This document shows, piece after piece, positions 8,967 to 17,093 of a DNA stretch of 64,000 nt (positions are counted from its first letter, which is position 1; every line of letters begins with the position of its first letter). A model generated the notes under the pieces. The model ran no database searches and was not told where the DNA came from. It saw only the letters and a program-made list of their open reading frames with translations. Origin of the DNA: Faecalibacterium sp. An122 (GTDB lineage: Bacteria; Bacillota; Clostridia; Oscillospirales; Ruminococcaceae); the NCBI RefSeq assembly GCF_002160895.1, contig NZ_NFLL01000004.1, positions 107,020-171,019 on the forward strand. Reading direction: 5' to 3'. Position numbers and translations under genes: made by a program.

Positions 8967-9392
8967 TTACTCGGCGTGGCAGCCGCCGTTGCCGGCGCAG
9001 CCGTGCTTTTCCTCGCTGCCGCAGGCGTGCTCGCCGCAGCTGTGGCCCTGCTCATGGCCGTGATGGTCGCAGTGGACGTCGGGATTGTAGCTGAGGGTGC
9101 CGTCCAGCAGAGCCTGGACCGCAGCGTCCGCCTGGCCCGACACGCCGCCGTACAGGCGGATGCCGGCCGAGGCCAGGGCGGCCTGTGCGCCGCCGCCGAT
9201 GCCGCCGCAGATCAGGGTGTCAGTCTGCAGCTGGCTCAGCAGACCCGCCAGAGCGCCGTGGCCCTGGCCGTTGGTGCTGACCACCTGACTGCGCACCACC
9301 TGGCCGTTTTCCACATCGTAGACCTTGAACTGGGCGGTGTGGCCGAAATGGGGGAAAACAAAACCATCCTGATAGGTAACTGCAATTCTCAT
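8967..9392 (-). CDS. NifX/NifB-type iron-molybdenum cofactor domain protein with Cys/His-rich tail
   Basis: This 141-residue protein starts at ATG 9392 behind AGAAAGGAAACG. Residues 1-105 match the dinitrogenase iron-molybdenum cofactor biosynthesis domain: MRIAVTYQDGFVFPHFGHT (His in the cofactor-binding strand), TLICGGIGGGAQAAL and AVQALLDGTL. The last 35 residues are extremely rich in His and Cys (HCDHHGHEQGHSCGEHACG and GCAGNGGCHAE), suggesting metal binding. No nitrogenase genes are present; such stand-alone proteins are common in anaerobes and their job is not well defined, possibly metal or Fe-S cluster carriage. A much longer in-frame extension upstream is not supported by codon use or a ribosome site. 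Confidence 0.82.
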   Translation of the reverse strand: MRIAVTYQDGFVFPHFGHTAQFKVYDVENGQVVRSQVVSTNGQGHGALAGLLSQLQTDTLICGGIGGGAQAALASAGIRLYGGVSGQADAAVQALLDGTLSYNPDVHCDHHGHEQGHSCGEHACGSEEKHGCAGNGGCHAE

Positions 9393-9662
9393 AGTCGTTT
9401 CCTTTCTGTTGTGAAAAGCCGGCGCCTCCCGACGGCCGGCGGGAAGATGTGGTTCCCTGCTATTGTAGCACGGTTTGCCGCCGGATGCCAGTGCCTGGGT
9501 CTCATTCGTCGGAACAAAAGCCAAAAGGCGGCGAAAAAGGGGCCCGGCCCGGCGCTTGACAAGCGCGGCGGAATTGTGTATTTTTATTGAAAAAATACCG
9601 TGATGCCGGCGCCGGATCAGGCCGGAAGTGACTGCAAAAAACAGGGGATTGGCGGAGGAATG

Positions 9663-10385
9663 ATGAATATATTGATATGCGACGATGAACCCGCCTTTGG
9701 GGAGCGGATTCAAAAAGCGGTGACCTCTTTTTTTGGAACAAAAGGGGTGGAAGTCCAGACCCGGGTCTGCACCCGTGCGGAGGAGGCAGAGGCCCTGCCG
9801 GATCTGGAACAATATCAGCTGGCGTTCCTGGATGTGGATTTGATCACCGCCAGCGGCATCCAGCTGGGCCGTACCCTCAAACAGAAAAATCACGACATCA
9901 TGCTGGTGTATATCTCGGCCTATCTGGAATTTGCCACCCAGGGATATACCGTCAGCGCCTTCCGGTATCTTTTGAAGGAGTCGCTGCGCCAGACCCTGCC
10001 GGTCTGCCTGGAGGAAGTTTATACCGAATTGTTTATCAGCCAGAAGGCCCTGGTGGTGGAGGTCAACCGGGAAGTGGTGCGGATTCCCTATGACCGGATT
10101 TATTCCCTGGAAAGCGAAGGCCGCCGGGTGATGGTCTTTGGAGAGACGCCCCATAAACCGCTGTGCATTTATTACGGAAAACTGTCCGAGCTGCCGGAGG
10201 AACTGTACCGCAGCGGATTCCTGCGGGTGGGCCGGAGCGCCGTGGTGAATATGCGGTATATTCACAAGATTCTGGGCTATAAAGTCCAGATGGAAAATCA
10301 GGTGGAGCTGAGCGTCAGCCGGGCCGGATACGGCGCGATCCGGGGCACCTATCTGGAGTGGAAAGGGCGATTTGGCAATGGATAA
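9663..10385 (+). CDS. LytTR-family response regulator (AgrA/LytR type)
   Basis: This 240-residue protein has a receiver domain (ILICDDEP acidic pocket at residues 3-10, phosphoacceptor Asp about 57 in LAFLDVDL, Lys near 109 in RYLLKE) and a C-terminal LytTR DNA-binding domain (IYSLESEGRRVMVFG, SGFLRVGRSAVVNMRYI). ATG 9663 is chosen over 9660 because it sits 4 nt from GGAGG. It overlaps the kinase gene by 8 bp, so the two proteins should be made together. No AgrB/AgrD peptide genes are adjacent, so the signal is unknown. Confidence 0.9.
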   Translation: MNILICDDEPAFGERIQKAVTSFFGTKGVEVQTRVCTRAEEAEALPDLEQYQLAFLDVDLITASGIQLGRTLKQKNHDIMLVYISAYLEFATQGYTVSAFRYLLKESLRQTLPVCLEEVYTELFISQKALVVEVNREVVRIPYDRIYSLESEGRRVMVFGETPHKPLCIYYGKLSELPEELYRSGFLRVGRSAVVNMRYIHKILGYKVQMENQVELSVSRAGYGAIRGTYLEWKGRFGNG

Positions 10386-11700
10386 ACAATGGCTGATGTA
10401 TCTGCCCTGCGCGGGGGAATTCCTGGCGGTGCTCCAGATTGAGGCGGCCATGCTGGGCCGCGGCAGATTGTCCTGCCGGCGGGCCGCCGCTCTGGCCATG
10501 GGTCTGTGGATGATCTCCCAGGTTCTGTGGGGGGATTATGTCCCATACTCCCCCTGGTCGCTGACCTTCAACGGGCTGCGGTTTGCGGCCGCGTCCCTGC
10601 TGTTCGGCGGGAAACTGCTGGAAAAGTTCTTTTCGGTGGTGGTCTGCGGGGTGACGGTGCTGGGCTATGAAAACGTCATGACCTCGCTGGCGGCCACATT
10701 CTGGGGCGTCCGGCTGGCGGACGTGTGGCCCATGCCCTTTTCCATCCTGGCCTATGACGTGGTGCTGAACCTGCTGGTCTGGCTTGCCGTCCGCGGGATG
10801 AAAAAGTTTGTGGTATACGTTGAGCCCCGCCAGCGGCTGGTGGCCGACATTTATCTCTGCGTGGCCGCCGCCATGAATGTGCTGCTGGCGGCCTTTGACC
10901 AGGTTTCGGATCAATACAGCTTTATGCTGCTGCTCTGCGTGGGGCTGCTGCTGTCGGTGGCGGTGTATTTTGTGCTGCTGACCATGTTCAGCGGCCAGAC
11001 CCTGCGGGCCAGCCGGGCCCAGAGCCGGATGGAAATGGAACAGGAGCGGGCCGACGCCCTGATGGAATCCTACCAGACCCAGCGGCGGCTGACCCATGAG
11101 TTCACCAACCACCTGGATGCGATCCACTTTTATCTGGAACAGCAGGACATGGAGGGGGCCCGGGCCTACCTGGCCAGCGTCTCCCAGAAGATTTCGGCGG
11201 GGACCGCGGTGGTCGACACCCACAACCCCCTGATGGACGCCCTCCTGAGCAAGGAATACCATCAGGCCGCCGAAAAAGGGGTGATGCTCCACTTTGACCT
11301 GTGCGATCTGCGCAGCTTTCCGCTGCGGAACGCCGACCTGGTGACGGTGATGTGCAACCTGCTGGACAATGCCATCGAGGCGGCGGTGCGGGCCGACCCG
11401 CCCCAGATCACCCTCCGCATCCGCCGCACCGGAGAGGAATATATTGTGTCGGTGCGCAACCGGGTGGAACAGGATCTGGATTGGCCCGGCGGCACCCTGC
11501 CGCCCACCACCAAGACCGGGCCCGGCCATGGCATGGGCCTGGTGAACGTCTGCAGCGTGCTGGACCGCTGGGGCGGCGAGTATACCATCAGCTGCAGGGA
11601 TCGGTGGTTCTGCTTTACCTTCACCCTGCCGGCCCCCGGCCCGGCAGAAGGGGAGGAGATCCGCCCGGCGGAGGCGGCAAAAGGAGGACAGCAAGGATGA
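10378..11700 (+). CDS. GHKL-domain sensor histidine kinase (AgrC type)
   Basis: This 440-residue kinase has about six N-terminal membrane segments (residues 5-205), a coiled linker, the phospho-accepting His at about 240 (RRLTHEFTNHLDAIHFYLEQ) and a GHKL ATPase domain with the N box VMCNLLDNAIEA and the glycine box GPGHGMGLVNV. The ATG at 10378 lies inside the end of the regulator gene, with GAAAGGG upstream. Its stop overlaps the ATG of the EFR1 gene. It belongs to the HPK10 group, which normally senses peptides; the ligand is unknown here. Confidence 0.9.
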   Translation: MDKQWLMYLPCAGEFLAVLQIEAAMLGRGRLSCRRAAALAMGLWMISQVLWGDYVPYSPWSLTFNGLRFAAASLLFGGKLLEKFFSVVVCGVTVLGYENVMTSLAATFWGVRLADVWPMPFSILAYDVVLNLLVWLAVRGMKKFVVYVEPRQRLVADIYLCVAAAMNVLLAAFDQVSDQYSFMLLLCVGLLLSVAVYFVLLTMFSGQTLRASRAQSRMEMEQERADALMESYQTQRRLTHEFTNHLDAIHFYLEQQDMEGARAYLASVSQKISAGTAVVDTHNPLMDALLSKEYHQAAEKGVMLHFDLCDLRSFPLRNADLVTVMCNLLDNAIEAAVRADPPQITLRIRRTGEEYIVSVRNRVEQDLDWPGGTLPPTTKTGPGHGMGLVNVCSVLDRWGGEYTISCRDRWFCFTFTLPAPGPAEGEEIRPAEAAKGGQQG

Positions 11701-12428
11701 TTTTTTATTTTTCCGGCACCGGAAATTCCCGGTGGGCTGCGCAGCAGCTGGCGTCCTATACCGGGGACACGGTCTGTGACCTGGCCCGGATGGACAATCT
11801 GCCCGACCTGCAGGGGGAGAGCCGGATCGGCCTGGTGTTCCCGGTGTATGCCTGGGGCCCGCCCCAGATGGTGATGGAGTTTGCCCAAAACCTGCCCCGG
11901 ACGGGGGCCTTCACCTTTGGCGTGGGGACCTGCGGCTCGGAGGCCGGCCTGGCCCTGAAAAAGCTGGCGGCGGTCTACCCGCTGGACAGCAGCTACAGCC
12001 TGGTGATGCCCAACAACTATATTCTGGCCGAGGACGTGGAGAGCGACGGCGCCGTCCGGCGGAAACTGGCGGACGCCTCCTGGCAGATGGAGCGGATGGC
12101 CAAGGAGATTTTGGCCGGTCAGAAGGTCTATCGTGTCAAAGAGGGGCCCATGGCCTGGATTAAGTCGGGGGTGGTGAACGCCGGATTCAACCGGTTCGCC
12201 CGGGACACCAAGCCCTTCCACGCCGATGACCGGTGCAACGGCTGCGGCCTGTGCGCCTGGAACTGCCCGGCACACGCCATCACCGTCACCGACGGCCGGC
12301 CCCCGGTCTGGACCGGGAATTGCTGCCAGTGCCTGCGGTGCCTCCATGAGTGCCCCCAGCAGGCCATCCAGTACGGCAGCAAGACCCAAAACCGGGGCCG
12401 GTACACCATCTACAAGTATCTGGGCTGA
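11697..12428 (+). CDS. EFR1 family protein: flavodoxin fused to 2[4Fe-4S] ferredoxin
   Basis: This 243-residue protein begins with a flavodoxin-like fold (MIFYFSGTGNSRWAAQQLA, the FMN phosphate loop SGTGNS; then VFPVYAWGPP). It ends with two 4Fe-4S motifs at about residues 180-225 (DRCNGCGLCAWNCP and CCQCLRCLHECP). EFR1 proteins are common in clostridia and are presumed electron-transfer proteins; the partner is not known. It is translationally coupled (ATGA at 11697) to the GHKL kinase, so redox function and signalling are co-expressed here. A hairpin at 12559-12582 and a strong terminator at 12596 follow. Confidence 0.88.
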   Translation: MIFYFSGTGNSRWAAQQLASYTGDTVCDLARMDNLPDLQGESRIGLVFPVYAWGPPQMVMEFAQNLPRTGAFTFGVGTCGSEAGLALKKLAAVYPLDSSYSLVMPNNYILAEDVESDGAVRRKLADASWQMERMAKEILAGQKVYRVKEGPMAWIKSGVVNAGFNRFARDTKPFHADDRCNGCGLCAWNCPAHAITVTDGRPPVWTGNCCQCLRCLHECPQQAIQYGSKTQNRGRYTIYKYLG

Positions 12429-12595
12429 CCGGAAATCCACCAGAACGCCTGTCTTTGTGAAAAACAGGCCGCGGTTTGGCCCCGCAGGGGTCCCGGCGGG
12501 GAACACCGCTGCACCTCCCGGCTTTTTCAACCCGGATCCGCCGTAGGGTGGAATGCTGCCGGGAGGCGAACGCGCCTCCCGCAAACAAATGACGC

Positions 12596-12637
12596 AAAAA
12601 GCGGGCTGAGAACTTTGTTTCTCAGCCCGTCTTTTTT
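12596..12637. terminator. Bidirectional terminator between EFR1 and sigK 3' half
   Basis: CAAAAAGCGGGCTGAG / CTCAGCCCGTCTTTTTT forms a stem of about 8-10 bp with T-runs in both directions. On the minus strand it ends the sigK 3' part. Confidence 0.85.
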
Positions 12638-12667
12638 GTGGAGCGGGGAAAAGGCCGGCCGCGCCTT

Positions 12668-13021
12668 TTACCGCTCCCACTGCGCCCGGATTTCTTCCAG
12701 GGCGTGGGTTTCCAGGCGGGAGACATAGCTCCGGCTGATGCCCAGCAGCTGGGCGGTCTCGGACTGGGTCAGGGGCGGCTGGCCGCCCAGGCCGTAGCGC
12801 AGCAGCACCAGCTGGCGCTCCCGGGCGGGCAGCGCCTCGATGAGGCCCCGCAGGCGGGATGCGTCGTCTTTCTTTTCACAGGTTTCTTCCATGCAGGCGG
12901 TGTCCTGCAGCAGGTCGGAGAGGGTCAGGGCCGAGTCGTCTTTGCCGGTGTCGAGGGATTCCTGCAGAGAGAACGTCGGCCCGACCTTTTTTTCGCGCCG
13001 GAACTGCATCCGGATTTCATT
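12668..13021 (-). CDS. sigK: RNA polymerase sporulation sigma factor SigK, 3' half (SpoIIIC-like), split by intervening element
   Basis: This open frame encodes the C-terminal half of a SigK/SigE-type sigma factor: the end of region 2/3 (NEIRMQFRREKKVGPTFSL), the region 3 acidic stretch and region 4 (LPARERQLVLLRYGLGGQ, then SETAQLLGISRSYVSRLE, the helix-turn-helix that reads the -35 box). The string LGISRSYVSR is typical of SigK. It has no promoter or ribosome site of its own and lacks regions 1-2. Its 5' continuation lies at 32163-32492 on the same strand. The AAT codon (13019-13021) is the shared recombination core, and joining there gives an uninterrupted frame of about 226 codons. It should be inactive until the 19.1-kb element is excised. 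Confidence 0.92.
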   Translation of the reverse strand, partial: NEIRMQFRREKKVGPTFSLQESLDTGKDDSALTLSDLLQDTACMEETCEKKDDASRLRGLIEALPARERQLVLLRYGLGGQPPLTQSETAQLLGISRSYVSRLETHALEEIRAQWER

Positions 13022-13034
13022 TGCTATCCTCTCC
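13011..13034 (-). other. Recombination site (att) at sigK 3' half
   Basis: On the minus strand the element arm GAGGATAGCA (13022-13031) is followed by AA (13020-13021) and then host-side TGAAATCCGG. The core AAATG (13018-13022) is identical to the core at the other junction. The arm is the exact inverted complement of the arm at 32154-32163. Confidence 0.85.
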
Positions 13035-14840
13035 CCAGAGAGCCGAATCGGGCGAATCGGCCCCCAAAGCGCCGGATTCCACCCAATGTCCCGGATGGCC
13101 GGAGGATTCGCGGGGGTTCATCGACTCGGGACCCCCGGGTTCGACGGAATTTGCCTCCGCGCCAGGGCCGGGGGTCAGCCCGTCCGGGGTCTCGTCCTCC
13201 GCGCCAAAAAACACCACATGGGCCCACGTCCCGTCCCAGACCACCTTTTGCACCAGGGTGCGGAGGGCGGCCCGCTTTTGTTCCACCGACATCCGGTCCA
13301 GGCTGTCCCGGAAAACCGCCAGCAGCTGACGCAGCAGGTCCAGTTCGGCCGGGCTGAGGGTGTTTTGCGGGGGAGCGCTTTCCAGCTCCTGAATCCGGGA
13401 CTGCAGCGCGGCGTCCTGGGCGTGGAGCTCCTCCAGACGCTCTTTCAGGTGGACCGAGGCGGCGCTGCCGCCGAAATCGGCCAGAGCGTCCAGCAGGGCG
13501 GTGATTTTGCGCCGGGTGAGGACCTGCTGCTGGCGCAGGTCCTCCAGCATGGGCGGGGATTCCTCCCGGCTGCCGGTGTATGAGCGCTTGCTCTTTTCCA
13601 GCAGGGTCAAAAATACGTCCCGGTCGCCCGCCAGCTGTTTGACCTGCTCCACCACGGCGGCGTCCAGCCGGCCGCCGCTGGCGTTGGGACAGCTGCACAG
13701 GCTCCGCTTGCTGTGCTCTTTTTGTTTGCACACATAGGCGTAGACCGGTTTGCCGTCGGCGGCCGGTCGGGACAGTTTGGGGTACATGCGGCTGCCGCAC
13801 CGGCACCAGAGCAGGCCGGTGAGCAGCGCCTCATTGCTGCGGGGCTTGCGGTAGCTCTTGGCCTTGTTCCGTTCCAGAGATTCCTGCACCCGCACCCAGA
13901 CCCGGCCGGGGATCAGGCCCGGATGCTGCCCCACCGACACAATCCATTCGCTGGGGGGCAGGTAGAGGGTGGCCCGGCCCTTTTCCTGGTCGGTGCGGTT
14001 GTAGGCCAGGATGCCCCGTTCCCCGTCAAAATCCCCGGCGGGGGAACACAGGCCGGCCTGCTTGTCCACAAAATACCGGTAGGCGTCCGGGTCGGCCAGG
14101 AGATATACGGGGTTCTGCAAAATCCCCTTGATGGAAAACCGGGTGAAGTTTCGCCCGGTTTTGGTGTGGATCTGCCGGCGCAGCAGTTCCGCCTCGGTCA
14201 TGGTGAGGGAATCGGTCTCGCTGTACAGCTGATAGATGGTGCGGACGATGTCCGCCTCCTGAGGGATCAATTTCAGTTTGCAGGCCCGCTTGGTCTTGCC
14301 GTCCACCGTCACCGTTTGGACCGCCTCGGAAGTGTAGCCGGTGGGGGTGGTGCCTCCCAGCCAGCGGCCGGTTTTGGCCAGCTCCTGCATATTGTCCCGG
14401 ATGCGCTCGGCGATGGTCTCCCGTTCCAGCTGGCTGAACACCGACGCAATGTACATCATGGCCCGGCCCATGGGGCTGGAGGTGTCGAAGCTCTCCCGGA
14501 TGGAGACAAAGTCGATCTGCAGCCGGCCCAGCTCCTGGATGAGGGCGGAAAAGTCGCTGATGCTGCGGCTGATCCGGTCCAGCCGGTAGACCACCACCGC
14601 CCGGAACTGCCTCTGCCGGGCGGCCCGCATCATTTTCTGGAAGCCGGGGCGGTTCAGGTTGCCGCCCGAGAAGCCCTCGTCCTCAAAGACCACCGCCCCG
14701 TCGGCGCAGAGGTCCCCGAAGGCAGTGCGGATATAGGCCCGGCAAAGCTCCACCTGGTTCCCGACGCTTTCCCCCTTGCCGGTGAAGCGGGATTTCCGGG
14801 AATAGATGGCGATGACGTTGGGATTTGGCTGTTTCTGCAT
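13017..14840 (-). CDS. spoIVCA: Large serine recombinase, SpoIVCA-like (sigK element excisionase)
   Basis: This 607-residue protein starts at ATG 14840 with AAGGAG 8 bp upstream. The N-terminal resolvase domain carries the catalytic Ser in IAIYSRKS (about residue 14), the arginines of VVVYRLDRISRSISDFSALI and EGFSGGNLNRPGF. A recombinase domain follows (about 160-300), then a zinc-ribbon (LLWCRCGSRMYP...YVCKQKEHSK...CSCPN, about residues 380-425) and a long coiled coil (about 450-560). This is the full large-serine-recombinase layout. The last codons GGA GAG GAT AGC AAA TGA run through the att core, so its stop codon is partly host DNA. CATATAAC at 14863-14870 (minus) could be a SigE-type -10, as for Bacillus spoIVCA, but this is weak. 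Confidence 0.93.
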   Translation of the reverse strand: MQKQPNPNVIAIYSRKSRFTGKGESVGNQVELCRAYIRTAFGDLCADGAVVFEDEGFSGGNLNRPGFQKMMRAARQRQFRAVVVYRLDRISRSISDFSALIQELGRLQIDFVSIRESFDTSSPMGRAMMYIASVFSQLERETIAERIRDNMQELAKTGRWLGGTTPTGYTSEAVQTVTVDGKTKRACKLKLIPQEADIVRTIYQLYSETDSLTMTEAELLRRQIHTKTGRNFTRFSIKGILQNPVYLLADPDAYRYFVDKQAGLCSPAGDFDGERGILAYNRTDQEKGRATLYLPPSEWIVSVGQHPGLIPGRVWVRVQESLERNKAKSYRKPRSNEALLTGLLWCRCGSRMYPKLSRPAADGKPVYAYVCKQKEHSKRSLCSCPNASGGRLDAAVVEQVKQLAGDRDVFLTLLEKSKRSYTGSREESPPMLEDLRQQQVLTRRKITALLDALADFGGSAASVHLKERLEELHAQDAALQSRIQELESAPPQNTLSPAELDLLRQLLAVFRDSLDRMSVEQKRAALRTLVQKVVWDGTWAHVVFFGAEDETPDGLTPGPGAEANSVEPGGPESMNPRESSGHPGHWVESGALGADSPDSALWGEDSK

Positions 14841-14928
14841 GGCGGAACTCCTTTCACTGGATGTTATATGCGGGGGAGGGACATCCCATGAAGGAGAGGA
14901 CGGGGCAAGCCGGTAAAAGAAGTTTTGG

Positions 14929-15606
14929 TTATTGGGATAAGGGGGTGAATACTCGGACATCCCCCAGAAGTTTGGTTTCGGAACCGTCGATTAGGATGGC
15001 AGAACGGTCTGTGACGGTGGCGTAAACGATTTTCCTGCGTTCATTCAGGACCCGCTGAATGGCCTGATTTTGCACATCGGTTCCTTCATAGTGGACTTCC
15101 AGATAAAAATCTTTGAGAATTGGGAGTCCGCTATAGTAGGAAAATTCCGGATAGTCTGAATCCGGCGACAGATGGTATTCCTGCAGCTGAAGAACTGCGC
15201 CAGCGCTGTAGCCCATCATAATCCCCTGAAAAGAGAGCAGAGTGTTTCTCAAATCAAAGGCGTCAATCCGTTCCAGCATACGGTCGGGCAGCCCGCCCGG
15301 GAAATAGACGATGTCAGCTTGGCGAAGGAGTTCTGCGACTTGGGATGGAGTGTCGGTATAGTAGTTGATGATCCGGATGTTGGATTCGGGAATGCCGTAA
15401 TGCAGGAAGGGGGTGACCATAGCATCGTAATACATGCCGCCATCTTTTCCGTATAAAGTATTCCAGTCTTTCAGGCAATGGACGGCGCTGTCGCGGTAGG
15501 AAAAGGCAAGGATAACCACCTTGTTTTTCGGGCGAATATAGCGGCGAAGCTCCGCTGAGAGGAAATCGGAGGAGAAATCCAGAATATCCAACAGAATATG
15601 TACCAT
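14929..15606 (-). CDS. Peptidase S51 / type 1 glutamine amidotransferase-like protein
   Basis: This 225-residue protein starts at 15606 behind a GGAGGC site. It shows the peptidase E (S51) pattern: an N-terminal Rossmann-like strand (KNKVVILAFSYRD), the oxyanion loop IVYFPGGLPDRMLERI (about residues 98-112) and the nucleophile elbow GIMMGYSAGAVLQLQ with Ser about 135. S51 members include aspartyl dipeptidase and cyanophycinase; the substrate here cannot be told. It is the first gene past the recombinase, on the same strand, 88 bp upstream of it, so co-transcription with the recombinase is possible. Confidence 0.8.
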   Translation of the reverse strand: MVHILLDILDFSSDFLSAELRRYIRPKNKVVILAFSYRDSAVHCLKDWNTLYGKDGGMYYDAMVTPFLHYGIPESNIRIINYYTDTPSQVAELLRQADIVYFPGGLPDRMLERIDAFDLRNTLLSFQGIMMGYSAGAVLQLQEYHLSPDSDYPEFSYYSGLPILKDFYLEVHYEGTDVQNQAIQRVLNERRKIVYATVTDRSAILIDGSETKLLGDVRVFTPLSQ

Positions 15607-15759
15607 GAGCGCCTCCTTTGGCGATATTGAATGCTCTGTGAAAAACAGTTGATTTTACTATAGCACAGATAGTGTCTGCAAACAATCTGCTTCCCAGTCA
15701 TACCAGACAGGCCGTGCACAATAGGATAGAACCAGGCGAACAGGCGGGAGGCGGTGGGG

Positions 15760-15993
15760 ATGAGACGGAGCGCACCCATTCGGGTGGTGGTATATGGCCC
15801 CGGCACCGGGGCGGGCCGGCAGGAACTGGCCCGGCGGGCGGCGGAAGTCCACGCCGAATTTGTGGCCGACGCCGTCCGGCGTCTGGACTGTCCGGCCCGG
15901 CAGAAGCTGGAACTGCTGCAGGCGGTGATGGACACGGTCCAGAGCGCCTGTCCCTCCGGACAGCCCGGGAAAACCCCGCCCCCTCGCCCCTGA
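15760..15993 (+). CDS. Small hypothetical protein, 77 residues
   Basis: This short frame starts at ATG 15760, 8 nt after GGGAGG, and ends just before a strong terminator. The protein is basic at the N-terminus (MRRSAPIRVVVYGPGTGAG), helical in the middle (LARRAAEVHAEFVADAVRRL, then DCPARQKLELLQAVMDTV) and Pro-rich at the end. The ribosome site and terminator support a real gene; no family is recognised. Its place inside the sigK element near the recombinase makes it one candidate for the small excision-directing factor that serine recombinases need, which is speculation. Confidence 0.5.
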   Translation: MRRSAPIRVVVYGPGTGAGRQELARRAAEVHAEFVADAVRRLDCPARQKLELLQAVMDTVQSACPSGQPGKTPPPRP

Positions 15994-15997
15994 AGAG

Positions 15998-16053
15998 AAA
16001 CAGCCGCCCGGAACCCATCCCGCAACGGGGAGAGGCCGGGCGGCTGTTTTGTT
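15998..16053. terminator. Bidirectional terminator
   Basis: AAACAGCCGCCCGG / CCGGGCGGCTGTTT with flanking A and T runs. It separates the small ORF from the convergent small membrane protein. Confidence 0.85.
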
Positions 16054-16066
16054 TGGAATAAACGGG

Positions 16067-16351
16067 TCAACGGGAGCGCTTTTTGTCGTACCAGGAGTTC
16101 CAGGTCCGGCGGGCGGGCTGGGGGTCCTTGCGCAGGGTGTAGACCAGCAGCACCAGCATCAGCAGGGCGAACAGGGCCATGACCGTGCCCTTGACCGGGG
16201 CGCCCTGGCTGTAAAAGAGAACGGCCACGCCGGCAAAAACGGCAATGAAGCCGCCCATAATCAGAACATAGAGAGCCCGGTTCTTTTCCCGCAGGCGGAA
16301 CAGCACGTCACTCAGGAAAAACGAGGCCAGATCCATCAGCAATTCACCCAT
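16067..16351 (-). CDS. Small membrane protein with two transmembrane helices
   Basis: This 94-residue protein starts at ATG 16351 behind GGAAGGAG, with two hydrophobic segments (ALYVLIMGGFIAVFAGVAVLF and TVMALFALLMLVLLVYTL) and a basic C-terminus (ARRTWNSWYDKKRSR). It is a probable small inner-membrane protein with cytoplasmic ends. No family is recognised. A short N-terminal extension to 16369 is possible but has no ribosome site. Confidence 0.6.
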   Translation of the reverse strand: MGELLMDLASFFLSDVLFRLREKNRALYVLIMGGFIAVFAGVAVLFYSQGAPVKGTVMALFALLMLVLLVYTLRKDPQPARRTWNSWYDKKRSR

Positions 16352-16454
16352 ACACAGCGCTCCTTCCAACGTCTTTTTTCATTCTAGCACAGATGCGGGA
16401 AAAAGAAAAGAAGGGGGACGAATGTGCGTCAGTCACAGTGGAGCCAAAGAGGCG

Positions 16455-16483
16455 TTGTGAGGGGAAACGGGGCATGTTATAAT
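16455..16483 (+). promoter_or_regulatory. Promoter of SGNH hydrolase/rhodanese operon
   Basis: TTGTGA (16455-16460), a 17-bp spacer and TATAAT (16478-16483). It lies about 75 bp before the ATG at 16557. Confidence 0.75.
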
Positions 16484-16556
16484 AAGACCATCCAACCCAC
16501 ACGCGCACGCTGCGGCGGGCGGGGAATGCAAAGGAAACAGACCGGAGGAACGCCGT

Positions 16557-17093
16557 ATGAACGTCATCTGTTTTGGGGATTCCAATACCTATGGCTACGA
16601 CCCCCGCTCCTGGCTGGGGGACCGGTACGACCCCCAAAACCGGTGGGTGGACATTCTGGCCGGGAAAACCGGCTGGAACATCTCCAACCGGGGCCAGAAC
16701 GGCCGGGAGATTCCCCGGCAGCCCGTTTCCTTTCCGGCGGACACCGGCCTGCTGGTGGTGATGTTGGGCACCAATGACCTGCTGCAGGGCTGCACCCCGG
16801 CGGAGGCCGCCGGCCGGCTGGAACGGTTTCTCACCGGGCTGGACCTGGAGCGGGAAAAGATTCTGTTGATTGCCCCGCCGCCGGTGACCTTTGGGGAATG
16901 GGTTCAGGACGAGCATTTGATGGACGCTTCCAAAGCGTTTGCCCGGCTCTGCCGGGAGCTGGCGGCGCGGCTGGGAATCCGGTTCGCCGATGCAGGGCTC
17001 TGGGGCGTGGGCCTGGCCTACGACGGCGTCCATTTCACCGAGCAGGGCCACCGGGCCTTTGCAGAGGGTCTATACAAGGAGGTGTTTCGATGA
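16557..17093 (+). CDS. SGNH/GDSL-family hydrolase
   Basis: This 178-residue protein carries all four SGNH blocks: block I ICFGDSNTYGYDP (catalytic Ser about 9), block II Gly (NRGQNGREI), block III Asn VMLGTNDLLQG, and block V DGVHFTEQGH (catalytic Asp and His near 160). There is no signal peptide, so it is cytoplasmic. The family hydrolyses carboxyl esters, including acetylated sugars, and the substrate cannot be deduced. The start at 16557 follows GGAGGAACGCCGT. Its stop overlaps the start of a rhodanese lipoprotein (ATGA). Confidence 0.85.
   Translation: MNVICFGDSNTYGYDPRSWLGDRYDPQNRWVDILAGKTGWNISNRGQNGREIPRQPVSFPADTGLLVVMLGTNDLLQGCTPAEAAGRLERFLTGLDLEREKILLIAPPPVTFGEWVQDEHLMDASKAFARLCRELAARLGIRFADAGLWGVGLAYDGVHFTEQGHRAFAEGLYKEVFR

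Noticed and set aside
9393..10499. Long N-terminal extension of the NifX-like frame
   Set aside because: It runs antisense to the LytTR regulator, lacks a ribosome site and adds low-complexity sequence. The ATG at 9392 with AGAAAGGA gives the normal family length.
12668..13009. 3' sigK frame as an independent small sigma factor starting at ATG 13009
   Set aside because: It lacks regions 1-2, has no ribosome site, and its frame continues upstream into the att core where it joins the 5' half.
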